Part shown: piece after piece, positions 23,901 through 34,544 of the stretch
How the letters are laid out: every line of letters begins with the position of its first letter
Numbering within the stretch: the first letter of the stretch is position 1
DNA from: Tretioscincus oriximinensis
Taxonomy: Eukaryota; Chordata; Lepidosauria; Squamata; Gymnophthalmidae
NCBI GenBank assembly: GCA_022410635.1
Contig: JAJVDF010000231.1
Span: forward strand, 1,693,332-1,757,331
Length of the DNA: 64,000 nucleotides
Direction: 5' to 3'
Notes under the pieces: generated by a model
Databases searched by the model: none
What the model saw: the letters and a program-made list of their open reading frames with translations, nothing else
What the model was told of the DNA's origin: nothing
Made by a program: the position numbers and the translations under genes

Positions 23901-26900
23901 CCATTTCCCCATGAAATTACGATAGTTTGGTTCGGAGCCTGACATCTCGACCAGCCCTGGGTAATCTTGTGTGTGAATTTTTTTATGACGTAACTTCCTG
24001 GGTGTGATAGGAAGTGATGTCACCCTGGGCAAATACTGGAAGTGACATCAAAATGATGTCCTCTAGGGTAAGGGGGATTTATTTATGTACCCCTGCATGA
24101 GATCTCAGCTGGAAAAAATCAGCATGGCGATAACTCAATTTATGCATTTGGCTGAAGAATCATGATGTTGAAACATTCCAGTAAGAACCAGGTAGGAAAA
24201 CGTCATGTGGAGGGGCCCTTAGCTACAGTGGTTGTGGGTAGGGGGTATCCTGTTGCTCAGGGAGTACTCCAATCTTTGAGAATTTTTTTGGGGGGTGAGG
24301 GAAGTTAACAGAGAGCAGTAGTCAAAGTAGGAGAAATGTGCTTCCGTGATCTTATTTTCATTCAATTACTTTAGGGTGTTATTGCAGCAAATAACAGTCA
24401 AAACTGGAAGAATGAATGGAAAGATGAATGTAATGTGAACCCTGTTTTTACAAAGGGGTGTCAGTGTAGTGGATATATCTAAGGAAGCACTCAGTAAATC
24501 TGAAGATACTAGTTTGGTGTGGACTTTTCCATGACGTTTTCTGTTTTATTAATCTGCAGAATGTTTATATTCCTGACACAGAAGACTATATAAATAGGGA
24601 AAGGAAAGACTTCAGCTCTCTTGCAGCAGGAAGCAACAGAATTACCTCTTCTATTTACAAAGCCTTAAAGCTCAGAGAAACACATCTATGAAGCCCCACT
24701 TACATTCATGTTGTCCTGACTGCTGGGCCAGTTGGAGAAGGAAAATGTACTGCAAGATCTCATAGGTCCTATTCCCACTGAGCCTTTTTCTGGGTTATAC
24801 TACAGAATTGGAGCCTGACTTCTACATGCTAGTGGATAGCCAAACTCTTTTTTTCTTTTTTTAATGTATTTTTATTGTATCCTTTAACATTAATATTCAT
24901 ACAGTACAATATTGCATTTGATTCTTATTTACATACAAATTAGGAACATATTTCTTCTTTTTTTCCCCCTTTTCTCCTCTCCCCTCCTCCCTCCCAGGTA
25001 ATGGCTTGTCCATATCATTTGAAGCGAATTCCAACAAGGTAAGTTACATAGTTACATATTTACATAGTATAAACCAATTGCAATTTGTATTTCTTATTTT
25101 GTTGCATTATATTTGCCAACATTATAATGCAACAATATTTGCATTATATTTCTGACCACCTCCCATTTCTGTTTAATCATTTTAATTTTTTGATTATTAT
25201 TGTTATTATTTATTCTTGCTGATCTGATCTCAATTGCAATTTTGTCTATTATATAATCACACCACTTCCACTTTGACCATTTAGTTTTATCTTTCCAACC
25301 CCCGAGTATTACTATCTGTGTGCAAGATATTAGGTCTTCTTCAGTATTTCTTAAAATGAATGAATCTATACTTTCCAGATCACCTAAAATTACTGCCATT
25401 ATATTTGTTATGGTTATTGACGTTCCCAGCATCTTATTAATTTCCTTTTCAATTAACTTCCAGTATTTTTGAACCAATTGACAATTCCATATTAGGTGGT
25501 TATAATCCCCTCTCATGTTACATCCATGCCAACATAGATTACTATTGCTTACATGGAAGTGGGAGATTTGTATTGGTGAACGATGGCACCTATGTAGGAT
25601 CTTCCTTTTAGCTTCTTTAAGGTTGTTCATGTTTTCTTTTTTTTATATTTGCTATTATATCATTCATTTCCGTTGTTTCAATTGGTATATCTTCCTGCTA
25701 TTTATTTGTTAGTTCTAAATTAATTTCTTCCTTACTATGATTTTATAATTTATATAGACATGCTGCGATCCCTTTTTCATTATTCATCACTTTTCTTATT
25801 ATCTTTTCTATTTTACTATCTGGTCTTCTAATTGTGAATAGCCAAACTCTGTGCCAAGACAGAACCCAGATTAAGGCCCAGTGTGGACAGGACCATAGCA
25901 ATGGAGCAAAATAAATTCTGTTGGGGAGCATCTGTATAAAGGAAACATCAATAAATATTTAAATGGGCAATACCTCCAGTAATAAAAATCCGCTCTCCAA
26001 TTAGAACTGCTGGGGCACAGACATTCTTTACCATCCGGGTCTCCATTCGGAACCACATATTCCTAGATACGTGGTATACCTGGGAAGAAAAAGTATAGGG
26101 TGTGGACAGCCATATTGCATGCCTTCATTTTAATGATTGTCAAGTGATGCATGGCACATTTCTAACATGACAGGCAATCTATTTATTTATTTATTTATTT
26201 ATTTAAAATGATTTATATCCTGCCCTTCACCATTTGTCCCAGGACAGGTAACAAAGGATGAAGAAAATTAAAAAAGATAAACACACATTAATAAAACATA
26301 TTAAAAAGTCCCTAAAAGAAAATCAAAATGTGACAGTTGCTTTTATTTGACAGGAAAATGATGCTGGAAACAAGTTCATATAAATCTTAATCGGTGCTAA
26401 TGAACACTATCATTTACATTTACTCAAAGTTGGCTCTTAAGTTTCCTATGAAGCTATCTAAATTTCAAAGTAATCTCGCAAACTGGATTTGAATAGAAGA
26501 AAAAGCTTCAGGCTATGCTTATCCAAGTTTAGATGATAAGAGGAGCCCTGCTGAATTTGGACACAGACCACCTAGTACAACATTCTGTCTCACACAGTGT
26601 CCCACAAACTGCACCTGGGCAGACTGAAACAGAATTCTTCAGGAATTATGCCTATTACTCTTTCCCGGAGGCAGTATCAAGGGATACATCCTAGTAACTA
26701 TTTAAACCCTTGGCTTCCATCAGTTTGTCTAATCCTATCTTACAACTATCCAGGTTGCTAACTACCACCAACTCTTCCGGAAATAAATCCCACAGACCGA
26801 TGACCCTCTGGGTAAAAAAATACTTTCCTTTATCTGTCCCAATTCTTCTGCCCATCACTTTCAAAGAATGCTCTAGTCCTAGTTTTGTGTGAAAGAAAAA

Positions 26901-28610
26901 TCAAGGTTGGCTATCAGTGCAACTAATCCTTCTTATTCTGCTAGAGTTGGATATTCCAGAATAAACCCCCATTGGACTAGTCCACATAAGAGAAGCCCTG
27001 CTGGATAGGCCCACGCTATTTAGGGTGGCATCCTGCCTTACACAGTGGCCCACCAATTGTTTCCAAAAAACTCAAGCAGAAGACATAGGCAAAACCATCA
27101 TTTGCTCTCAACTCCCTGCAAATGGACTTTGGAAGCTTCCTGTTTCTACAATCTGGAGGTGGTACTTGGTCATCCACCTTGGACTCTTTGGCAGAGTATT
27201 GAGACATAATTAAAACATAATTAGATTGCAAAATATTCTACAGCGGTTGGTGAGGAACAAAGTTACCTGTACCAGCCGGACAGGGTTTTGCATCATATCT
27301 TCTCCTCCAAAGAGATAGATTCTTTGGTCTTTAGCGGACACTGCAGGATGCAGAACGCCAACAGGCATATTGGCCATGTGCTCCCAGACGCCATAGATAC
27401 TATCATATCTTTCCATGGAGTTTAAGATTTCCTGGTTCTCTCCAAAGCCACCGATAGCAAAGATATAGTTTTTACAGGTGACACTTCTGTGAGAATAGCG
27501 TGGCACTAGCATAGGTTCTATCAGCCGCCACTGGTTAAGCTTGAGTGAGAAGATATAAACATTGCTGCTGACCTGATTCTTTCCAACAAGAATGCCGCCA
27601 AGGAGATAAACGTTACTGTGCAAACTTACTGCTGAAGCTTTGTAAACATGGGTTGGACACCTGGCAAGGTTCAACCATTGACCCACCTTCTCATCAAATA
27701 GCAGGACATCCCTTGTTGTTTGCTGATCAGCTTTCCAGCCACCAATCAGGAGGAGGAATTCCTGGTATGAGCACCGTCGTGGAACATGCCATGTGGGTTT
27801 GAGATCAGGGGTACTGACACTGTACAACGAAAACATCTGCTTATGGGCCGTATCCAAGATATTTTTACAGGTAGGGGATGACTGAATTAGAGGGTCATTG
27901 ACAATGAAGTGGAAAAAAAAAGTTGGATGGACATACTGGAGTCGCACCTTCTTGAACAAGACTTGGAGATATTTTTGCCGTATCTGCAGGTCATGCCTCA
28001 CCCAAGTCATGATAGCTTCAAAAACTTGCTCCTCTTCTCCACAAAGTTCATCGTCCCCAAGGTAGTCAATCAGTTCCAAAGCACAAAGTTCCTTCATGTC
28101 TTCAGAAATGGCTACTTTGGGGAAAGACTTCAATGCCATGGCTTTGGCTTTTTTCTGCAGTGTCTCACAGTACAATGTTTCTGAAAGTCTAAGAAAGCCA
28201 AGGCAATTGTCTGGTGCAAGTTGGTCCTGAAGATAGGTTGAGCAGGCCTCAAAGAGTCTCATGTACTGGAGCATGGATGCAGCCTCCATTAAATGTAATA
28301 CATTCTTCTCTGTCACCAGAACCTCTCCTGAATACGCATAAATGACAATGCTATGAAGGATATCCGAGTCGATGCCTGCGAAATTCACTTTTTCTTCCCT
28401 GCTCTCTTTGAAGTTGCCACAAAACATGGCCTTGAAATATGGGCTGCTTGAAGAAAGGACATTCCTGTGGCAATGGATTTCGAGGTCACTTGTACACAAA
28501 ATGACGTCCGTTAGGATTTTGTTTTGCCGCAAAATATTCAGCTCCTTTAGCAACTCAGATGAGAAATCCTGGTCTCTGACTAGCAGGTCCCGTGAGGTCG
28601 TTCCTTCCAT
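20646..28610 (-). CDS. KLHL38: KLHL38, kelch-like protein 38, complete coding region in three exons
   Basis: Coding exons are 27267-28610, 25974-26079 and 20646-20929, giving 577 codons plus TGA. Seen: an N-terminal BTB domain (about residues 33-130), a BACK domain (about 135-235), and six kelch blades whose Gly-Gly pairs sit near residues 290, 338, 387, 435, 483 and 525. Both introns are GT-AG; the first is phase 0 and the second splits a Gly codon. The ATG has A at -3 and G at +4, and an in-frame TGA lies 21 nt upstream (28629-28631), which fixes the start. Known of the family: BTB-BACK-kelch proteins act as CUL3 ubiquitin-ligase substrate adaptors; KLHL38 is mainly expressed in muscle and its substrate is not settled. 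Length matches the mammalian protein (about 580 residues). Kelch relatives were considered, but the exon structure and sequence fit KLHL38 closely. No frameshift or premature stop is visible. FAM91A1 is the next gene upstream. Confidence 0.96.
21129..21286. mobile_element. Palindromic hAT-like MITE, copy 6, in KLHL38 intron 2
   Basis: The flanks CCTCATG at 21122-21128 and 21287-21293 are an exact 7-bp duplication. It is the shortest copy, with little spacer between its arms. It lies about 200 bp upstream of the last KLHL38 exon in transcript order. Confidence 0.88.
21708..21945 (+). repeat. tRNA-derived SINE family B, in KLHL38 intron 2
   Basis: AGCCAGTCTGGTATAGCAAT head, CGGTTCGATTCTGC B box, GACCTTGGGCTAGTTACAG, GTGTCTGTTGTGAAGAG. 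It ends in a pyrimidine tract (to about 22024). Confidence 0.8.
21943..22024. repeat. Polypyrimidine CCT/CTT tract at a SINE tail
   Basis: A continuous C/T-only stretch of about 80 bp at the 3' end of the family B SINE in KLHL38 intron 2. Lys/Arg/Glu-rich frames here are artefacts. Confidence 0.85.
22958..23150. repeat. Dispersed repeat of unknown class
   Basis: GAAATAGCCGTGTTAGTCTA, CAGCACTTTGAGACTAAC, ATAAGCTTTCGTAGACAGG and CTACTTCTTCAGATGCTGAG. The same words occur at 225-330 and, interrupted, at 8485-9060. It is common in sauropsid genomes; I do not know its class with certainty. Confidence 0.5.
24765..25894. mobile_element. Palindromic MITE-like repeat, split by the L1
   Basis: Without the L1 the repeat is about 130 bp. 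Its ends are inverted copies: GGTCCTATTCCCACTGAGCC at 24765 and GGCCCAGTGTGGACAGGACC at the right end. Related pieces occur near 5610-5660, 11530-11680, 17805-17940 and 39155-39287. The transposase type is unknown. Confidence 0.65.
24849..25837 (-). mobile_element. 5'-truncated L1 LINE in KLHL38 intron 2
   Basis: A minus-strand frame of 178 residues (25094-25630) has the L1 ORF2 C-terminal pattern: CHRSPIQISH, then CWHGC and WNCQLVQKYWKLIEKEINKM. The left edge is T-rich, as expected for a poly(A) tail on the minus strand. An exact 13-bp target duplication ATAGCCAAACTCT flanks it at 24836-24848 and 25838-25850, which fixes both ends. The ORF lacks the endonuclease and reverse transcriptase and is dead. 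Confidence 0.9.
25974..26079 (-). CDS. KLHL38: KLHL38 coding exon 2 (fifth kelch blade)
   Basis: Exon of 106 bp. The acceptor is TTCTTCCCAG| and the donor is GGAG|GTATTG. It encodes VYHVSRNMWFRMETRM, then KNVCAPAVLIGERIFITG and the first base of the following Gly codon. The phase joins exon 1 (phase 0) and exon 3 (phase 1) exactly. It is too short to stand out as an open frame by itself. Confidence 0.96.
26180..26345 (-). repeat. LINE tail repeat (second L2-like subfamily) in KLHL38 intron 1
   Basis: ATTTATTTATTTATTTAAAA, TTTATATCCTGCCCTTCACC, GTCCCAGGACAGGTAAC. The same words occur at 15455-15530 and, inverted, at 14790-14852. Confidence 0.55.
26537..26912 (-). repeat. CR1-like LINE 3' end, in KLHL38 intron 1
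   Basis: A diverged copy of the same 3' region as 2326-2790, from GAGGAGCCCTGCTGAATTTG to CAAAGAATGCTCTAGTCC. Confidence 0.7.
26984..27130 (-). repeat. CR1-like LINE 3' end, short fragment
   Basis: A second copy directly beside the previous one: CACATAAGAGAAGCCCTGCT, GCCTTACACAGTGGCCCACC, then it degrades. Confidence 0.55.
27267..28610 (-). CDS. KLHL38: KLHL38 coding exon 1 (BTB, BACK, first kelch blades)
   Basis: Exon of 1344 bp, 448 codons, phase 0 at its end. It starts at the ATG (28608-28610) and ends ...NPVRLVQ before the donor CAG|GTAACT. Reading past the donor adds 18 unrelated residues before a stop, which confirms the splice. The BTB core has the usual LTDV and CHRNVLSSSSPYFKAMF signatures. 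The BACK part carries the typical NCLGFLRLSE and CALELIDYLGDDELCGEEEQ stretches. Four kelch blades follow. Confidence 0.97.
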
Positions 28611-28722
28611 CGTGGAACCAGGATGATTTCATAAGCAGTGCATTCCAACACTCAGGACGATATTCTCAAAATTCCTAATGAGTGTAAGTCATCACCAGGA
28701 GATGAAAGATGCATAAGCAGCT
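28611..28722 (-). promoter_or_regulatory. KLHL38: KLHL38 5' UTR part of the first coding exon, with upstream splice-acceptor-like site
   Basis: Immediately upstream of the ATG, the minus strand reads a pyrimidine-rich ATTTTCAG| whose last exon-side base is 28722. This would make the first coding exon begin there and would imply a separate non-coding first exon further upstream. A CR1 fragment begins about 30 bp beyond. This is inference from a single splice-like site. Confidence 0.35.
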
Positions 28723-28754
28723 CTGAAAATCCAGGCAGGGGAATAAAAAAATCA

Positions 28755-29110
28755 TTCATAGGATCATAGAATCATTGAGTCGAAAGGGACCCCCAGGGTC
28801 ATCCAACCCCCTGTTCAATGCAGGATTCACTAATCCAACCCAGACTATTCAGCCTCTGGTTGAAGACTTCCGGCGAAGGAGAACTCACCTCCTCCTGTGG
28901 CAACCTATTCCACTAGTTTGTCCCCTTACTGTTATAAAGTTTTTTTTCTGATACCTAATCCAAATCTACTTCCTTGGGGTTTCATGTCATTGTTTCTAGT
29001 CCTTCCATGTGTCAATGAGAACAAAGGTGGATTCCTCTGCTCCTTCAGATATTTGTAGACCCTATCAGGTGTCCTCTCAACCTGTTGCTCCATAGAATAA
29101 GCCAGTTCCT
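28755..29110 (-). repeat. CR1 LINE 3' end upstream of KLHL38
   Basis: Begins GGATCATAGAATCATTGAGT, followed by GAAAGGGACCCCCAGGGTCA. This is the classic CR1 3' terminus, and it reads backward into the element for about 350 bp. Confidence 0.8.
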
Positions 29111-30545
29111 TAGANTGGAAAGTCTGGGCAATCTAGTTTAAAAGACAGAATTTAAAATGTTTCAAATACAGTATATATGATATGAAAAGAATATGTTCAC
29201 ACATGTGCCTGGAGCTCAAAGCCAACAATTTGTTCACAAAAATGATCTCTGATAAATGCCTCCCATTCCCATGAAGAGTTTATAGTTTAGTATCTTCCAC
29301 CTCAACTCTGACCCCCGTTTAGTCATTGCTGAAGAATGCAACTCCATGACAAAATAAACTCTCTGAGTCTAGGAATGTAGGAAAAATGATATACTTATAG
29401 ACTCCAGTTGTTTTTGTATAAAGATGGCATATTTTTCCCCCTCCCCTCTCTCTGCATGGTGTAAAAATGCATTATTAGAGCTCTCTTTGTATATATAACC
29501 AGCCAGCACATCCTGGTTAAAATGGATGCAGCACANAGCCTTTGCTTACAGAGCAACTGTTTTCGTTTTCATTTGCATGGAAGGGAAATAATTCATTTAC
29601 CATCTCTGCTCTGCTTTGGAAAGAAGGACTGTGGCTTGCAAATTTTGCAAATGACAAAACGAATCCCTCTCAAGCAACGTGTATAAACCATACACAGCTC
29701 TCTAACCCTTAAATGCAAGGACTGAAACCATAAACATAATTGCCTCCCAAATCTAACCGTTCAGATTTATAGTGAAAATAGTGGCAGACTTGTTTACCTT
29801 AGTCCTTCTCTGCCTTCTGACGCTCTGCCTTGTTTATTCTCTGCTGAAGCGTTCCCCCGCAAGGCCAAGAATATGAAGCCTTGTGGCTGTGGTTTTAAAA
29901 AATAGTGGCTAAACTTCTCTAGAGCGCTCTTTTCCAATGTGAAAGGTTCATAAGGGCAATTCTGGGTTTGTTTAGTATCAAGGCACTGCCACCTTTCCAT
30001 GTAGGTTGGTTAATGAGGTACCACAACTAGGGACGATATGCATTCCTATCCTAAGAATAGTCCCCTGCGGCCTTTTTCACAGTGCCGGTGCCATGTGATT
30101 TTCCCGGCTATAGCAACGAAGTAAACGGAGCACCACCGCGTGACTGAGCATGCCCAAGTGTGTTTTCTGGCAAGTGTTTATATACTAAAATAGATGTGAA
30201 GATGAAAGATGAGGCCTCGACAAAAGCCCTTGGCTGGAAACAGATCCAGAGTTCTGAAACTAAACAAATCATTCTGAAAGTTTACAAACAAGTGAGCTGT
30301 AATATTTTGACTATTTTGTCAAATCTAACAGACTGGATTGTTTTTGACTCTATCAAAAGAAGAAGAAAAAGAAGAAGAAGCCCTGATTTAGCTGCTAAAT
30401 CAAACATCCAATTGGTCATGACATTCTTGGATATCTGGAGATCCTGCTGTATCTGGTGGCTCTTTCAGTCCTGGGAATCACACTAGAATCTCATATATTT
30501 TGTGAGGTCATCCATTCTCATACAAGTTATTGTACAGTAGTGTAT
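29111..30545. other. Unique KLHL38 upstream flank
   Basis: No repeats were recognised except a short GAA run near 30358-30380. It contains the candidate regulatory stretch described separately. Confidence 0.5.
29360..29810 (-). promoter_or_regulatory. Candidate muscle-type promoter or enhancer upstream of KLHL38
   Basis: Apparently unique sequence 0.8-1.2 kb upstream of the KLHL38 ATG. It contains an exact M-CAT box (CATTCCT on the minus strand, 29371-29377), an E-box (CAACTG on the minus strand, 29405-29410), a TATA-rich MEF2-like stretch with one consensus mismatch (about 29490-29500), and TTGTTTAC (about 29795-29802), the core FOXO site. Such motifs are typical of striated-muscle genes, which fits the known expression of KLHL38. 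Each is short and could occur by chance; no transcription start can be read directly. Confidence 0.3.
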
Positions 30546-30547
30546 GA

Positions 30548-30710
30548 GAAATACCCCGGGGGCGGAAGTGATATCATTGTGAAGTCACTTGGCCCCTGTT
30601 TCCAGAAATGGAACTCTGGAGCTGTAAGTGACATTACAAATGATGTCACTTCTGGTCTCCGCTTCCTGGAGTGACGTCACTTCCGGTCCTGCCCTGGAAT
30701 TGACACATCA
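30548..30710. repeat. Repeat rich in CRE/ETS-like motifs
   Basis: Carries GCGGAAGTGATATCA, GTGACATTACAAATGATGTC and the composite TGACGTCACTTCCGGT at 30672-30687. Confidence 0.5.
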
Positions 30711-31079
30711 CAAATTTTCTCTCAGTAAACTCAATAAACAAAACACTCCCAATATTTGTGATTTGTGGGCTCCGGTGCACGATTTTCATGCCGGATGATT
30801 CCCAGTACTGAGCTCCTTCAGTGAAAGAAATTGGACCACAAGGGAAAATCCAAGCTGGTTACCAATCTCAATTGTGCCTTTTTAATCTGAATGCTTCACA
30901 AGATATGTTTGCCTCTAAGGCTGTATCTGTACAGAATGTGAACTTCAAGTTAAGAAGTGGCTCAAAAACAGTTTTGTGGGGTAGCATCCACACACTACGG
31001 CCTCAAATCCACTTTAAAAGCCGGAAGGCACTTTTCTAAAGGCTTCTAATGTAAATTAGAGGTCAGCTGGGAACACCAG

Positions 31080-31314
31080 TAGGCTGACCAGATGACCCCT
31101 TTTGGAGGGTTTTGTTTTTAAAAAAACTCGGTTTTGGGGTGCCTCCCAGTTTTTTTCTGAGGAAAAAAAATTAAAAAACAAAATGTTTTTCGAAAACAAA
31201 ATGTTTTTCGAAAAAAAAATGTTTTTTTGAAAAAAAAATCCTCAGAAAAAACTGGGAGCAACCCAAAAATGGGTTTTCAACCCCCCTCCAAAAAGGGGTC
31301 ATCTGGTCAGCCTA
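31080..31314. mobile_element. Palindromic hAT-like MITE, copy 7 (first of a tandem pair)
   Basis: Complete element with a centre made of repeated ATGTTTTTCGAAAA-like words. Preceded by GCTGGGAACACCAG (31066-31079), which recurs immediately after it. Confidence 0.88.
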
Positions 31315-31328
31315 GCTGGGAACACCAG

Positions 31329-31535
31329 TAGGCTGACCAGATGACCCCTTTTGGGGGGTGGTTGAAANCCTGGTTTGGGGGTGCCTCCCAGATTTTTCTG
31401 AGGAAAATCTTTTCAAAAAAAGATTTTATTTTGAAAATTTTTGTTTTTAATTTTTTTTTCCTCAGAAAAAAACAGGAGGCACCCCAAAAATGGGTTTCAA
31501 CCCCCTCCCCCAAAAGGGGTCATCTGGTCAGCCTA
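31329..31535. mobile_element. Palindromic hAT-like MITE, copy 8 (second of a tandem pair)
   Basis: Preceded by the same 14-bp word (31315-31328) as copy 7. On its right TACACCAG follows, so ACACCAG is probably the original target duplication. The pair then arose by tandem duplication of flank plus element. Confidence 0.88.
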
Positions 31536-32234
31536 TACACCAGGGTCCACACATCACCGCCCTTGAAGCTGTTTCTGAATTGCTTTTTTCATAAATGTGG
31601 ATGCAGTTCTAGTTTTTCTTCTCTTGACTAGGATAATTTCTTTGGAAAATGAAATCACAGTTATAATTCCTTCAGTGGTTATTTCCCCCTCACAGTTAAT
31701 GAACACATACTAGTATGAATTACTCTCTGCAGGGCTTTTCATAATATTTAGGAAGATGTCCTTGTGCAATCCAGATACTCCTTGGGTGGCCGAAGGGAAG
31801 TCCTATGGAGCTAAGGTCACCTCCCAAGAATGTTGATAAAATGAGGGAAATATGGAATATAACTCACGGAAAGGCAGGACAGGAAATCTAAATAAAAGGC
31901 TGAAATAAATAAATACACCTGGATCCATTAATCTCCTTTTGTCTTTTAACAGTCAGCTCTCCCTGGATGATTTTCTTAAAATAGTGGTGTAATCTGATGA
32001 AAGTGAAGAAAGTGAAGATCTGTCAAAGGTTGAATCCAGTGGCAGAATTGTTCGTTAAAATTTAAGGCCTGGTCCCACTTTTACTTTTAAACGTCTTCCA
32101 ATATTTCCTCTTATCTATATGTATGTGATGGGGTTGCAGAACGGTTCAAGAATTGATAATATAGAATATAGATTAAATGCTGAATGTTAGATAAAGAGGA
32201 ACTCCTGAACTACGTTCACGACAGCTGTATAAAA

Positions 32235-32316
32235 TATACTGCTCAAAACAATTAAGGGAACACTTTATCATAGCAGTGTATCATAAAGTGTTCCCTTAAT
32301 TGTCCTGAGCAGTATA
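32235..32316. mobile_element. Tc1-type mini-palindrome (82 bp)
   Basis: Two inverted arms of about 33 bp starting TATACTGCTCAAAACAATTA, with the loop near CATAGCAGTG. TA at both ends fits Tc1/mariner target preference. It looks like two fused terminal repeats with nothing between. Confidence 0.75.
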
Positions 32317-32757
32317 CATACAAAATATTGAAGAGGGGGAAAAGAACATTTTGGAAAAACTGTTAAAAGCGCCAATAATTGCTAAAGGATGGAAAAACAA
32401 TAGTGAATGGACATTGGACAATTGGTGTAGATATATTCTAGAACAATACAGATTTTAGATTTGGTTAGGGTAAGAAGATATTATAAGATATTTCTTTAGG
32501 ATGGAAGATAAATAATATATGGACAGCAGGATGGGCAAAGCTAAAAAACTTTATAACTAGGTAAGGGATGCTGAGATTGACTAAAGAAGAAGAAGTAAAA
32601 AGACTGGATAGGTCGATGGAATCAAGGAAAGGAAGAAATGGAAAAAAATTCATTTACTTGGGAGGGAGGGTAAAGGGGAGGAACGGGGGGTCACAAGTAA
32701 GAGACTTCTACGGAGATTTAATAAATGTATTATTAAAATAAATAAAATAAATAAAAA

Positions 32758-33192
32758 ACCTCTCCTGCCTTCTGTCCCAACCTTCCTGCCCATCAGTTTC
32801 AAAGAGTCTCCCCCTTGTTCCAGTAAGATCAATATTGGGGTACTCCCCTTTTCTTTATATACATACATGCATGGAATACAAGTACATATTGCTGTATTCT
32901 GTTGCATCTAAAGGTTCTAAAGTACTTATTTCCTGTATTTGCCACACCTCAAAGGGATAAACTGAAGTAATCCTGCCTAACTATGATCTGCATAGTATCT
33001 TATTAGAATATTTGGGCACATAGTATTTTATTAGTACATAAGAACATAAGAAGAGCCGTCCTGGATCAGGCCACAGCCCATCTAGTCCAGCATTCTGCCT
33101 CACACAGAGGCCCACCGGATGCACCTCGGCAGTCTGAACAGAGGAAAGCAAAATATGCCCGTTTGTGACTCTCTGCAAATGGTATTACAGGA
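32758..33192 (-). repeat. CR1-like LINE 3' end, broken into two pieces
   Basis: Piece one, 32758-32835, matches the ORF2-end region; piece two, 33032-33192, matches the 3' UTR (ATAAGAACATAAGAAGAGCC). The stretch between them looks unrelated. Confidence 0.6.
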
Positions 33193-33324
33193 GTTAGTGG
33201 CTAACATAGGCGGGGTACNAGATGCAAACAATAACAAACTGCCAGCTTGCTTTTTGACATAATTTTTGTATCCTTTTGTATGGTTTTAAGTTGTATTTCT
33301 GCCTACTTTTCTATGCCGTTTTTT

Positions 33325-33560
33325 TCACAATGACAAGTGCTTATTGTAAAAGCTGGGATGCCCAGCAGGTTCACGAAGCTGGCTGCAGGAGCAACAGCCC
33401 AAATGTGAAAAAAGGGAAACAGAGCCGTTGTTGTGCTGTTGGCAAAGCCTGCTGGGGAGTGTAGTCCAAGCTGCGGGAAGCCTCTTCTTCCCAGTCTGCG
33501 GGGAGCCCTGCCCTGCAGACAGCATCTCCCAGCCTGCACTGCAAATAGCTCTGGAAGGGT
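33325..33560 (+). repeat. Unclassified dispersed repeat, copy A
   Basis: Aligns with 34545-34758 over about 215 bp: ATGACAAGTGCTTA, GGGAGTGTAGTC or GGAAGTGTAGTC, CCAGCCTGCACTGCA. Copy B runs straight into the CR1-like ORF2 end, so the repeat may be an inner part of that LINE. Confidence 0.5.
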
Positions 33561-34202
33561 GGAAACCTCTGCATCCAGTTCCGGTCTACTCGTCTATGAG
33601 TAGTATGGTTAGTTTAACTTATCCTATAACCCCAGGAGATGTTTGTATTTCAATTCAATCATCTTCCATAATTGCAACAAATGTGGATTGAGAGGGGACG
33701 GAAGAGATCAACAAAGACCTTCAGAAACTGAGCCATACTTGGGTGAATTAATAAATATACCATAATTTATTATTACAAAAAGGGAACACAGAGAACAGAC
33801 TTTATTTACCTTGACTCAGACTGCTCGGAGATGCTGTCTGTTTTGGCCAAGGGCTGTACTTGTGGTTGTATTGGACTCTCCAACAAACAGAATGTGCAGT
33901 TTTATCTGTCCTTTGCCCTGTTAACTAAGCTGCTATTTTTGTACTTAATCTGCTAGTTCTGTAGTTAAGCAAGTTACCACATTTCTTCTATTGCTGTTCT
34001 TATCTTATAAGCTTTGCTATTTTGCCAAAATAAAGCTTATTTTATCCAAAGGCGTATCTGTTTGCTCATTGCATTTTATCAAAGGAACTACAGAATTTGC
34101 TGCACTGAACACTTGTTCTTGGTCTCAGCCTTGCCAAGCATAATAAACTCCCCCCCCCCCCCTGGCCAGGAATCGTATGAGAACCTCATACGTTATTAAT
34201 CA

Positions 34203-34460
34203 GGCTGACCACTCTTGTACGAAGCACAAATTCTTATATAGCAATGTGTGTGTAGGGGGGAGTACTGAGGCCGAAAGTGACATTATTGTGATGTCATTTC
34301 TGCCCCCTGCTTCTGGAAAGGGCACCCTGGGGCTGGAAGTGACATCACAACTATGTCACTTCCGGTCTCTGCTTCCAGGAATGGCACCCAGAGTGACATC
34401 ACTCACGGTCCCGCCCCAGAAATGACATCACAAGACGTTCAACAGTGCCAGATAACTCCC
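34203..34460. repeat. Repeat rich in GGAAGTGACATCA motifs
   Basis: Begins AGGCTGACCACTC, resembling the hAT-like ends, and contains about five TGACATCA/TGATGTCA words beside CTTCCGG or GGAAG. Related stretches are at 30548-30710, 23985-24065 and 8246-8310. Confidence 0.5.
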
Positions 34461-34544
34461 AGCGCTTACGGGATNCCTAAGTGCCTCAGGAAAACAGTTG
34501 TTCTTTTTTTTACACCCCAACCTATGACTTTGGTGCACAAGATT

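Noticed and set aside
25094..25630. A 178-codon frame as a possible cellular zinc-finger gene
   Set aside because: The C...H.WNC pattern and the flanking 13-bp duplication identify it as the end of an L1 ORF2.
27909..28184. Plus-strand frame of 91 codons
   Set aside because: Antisense shadow of KLHL38 exon 1.
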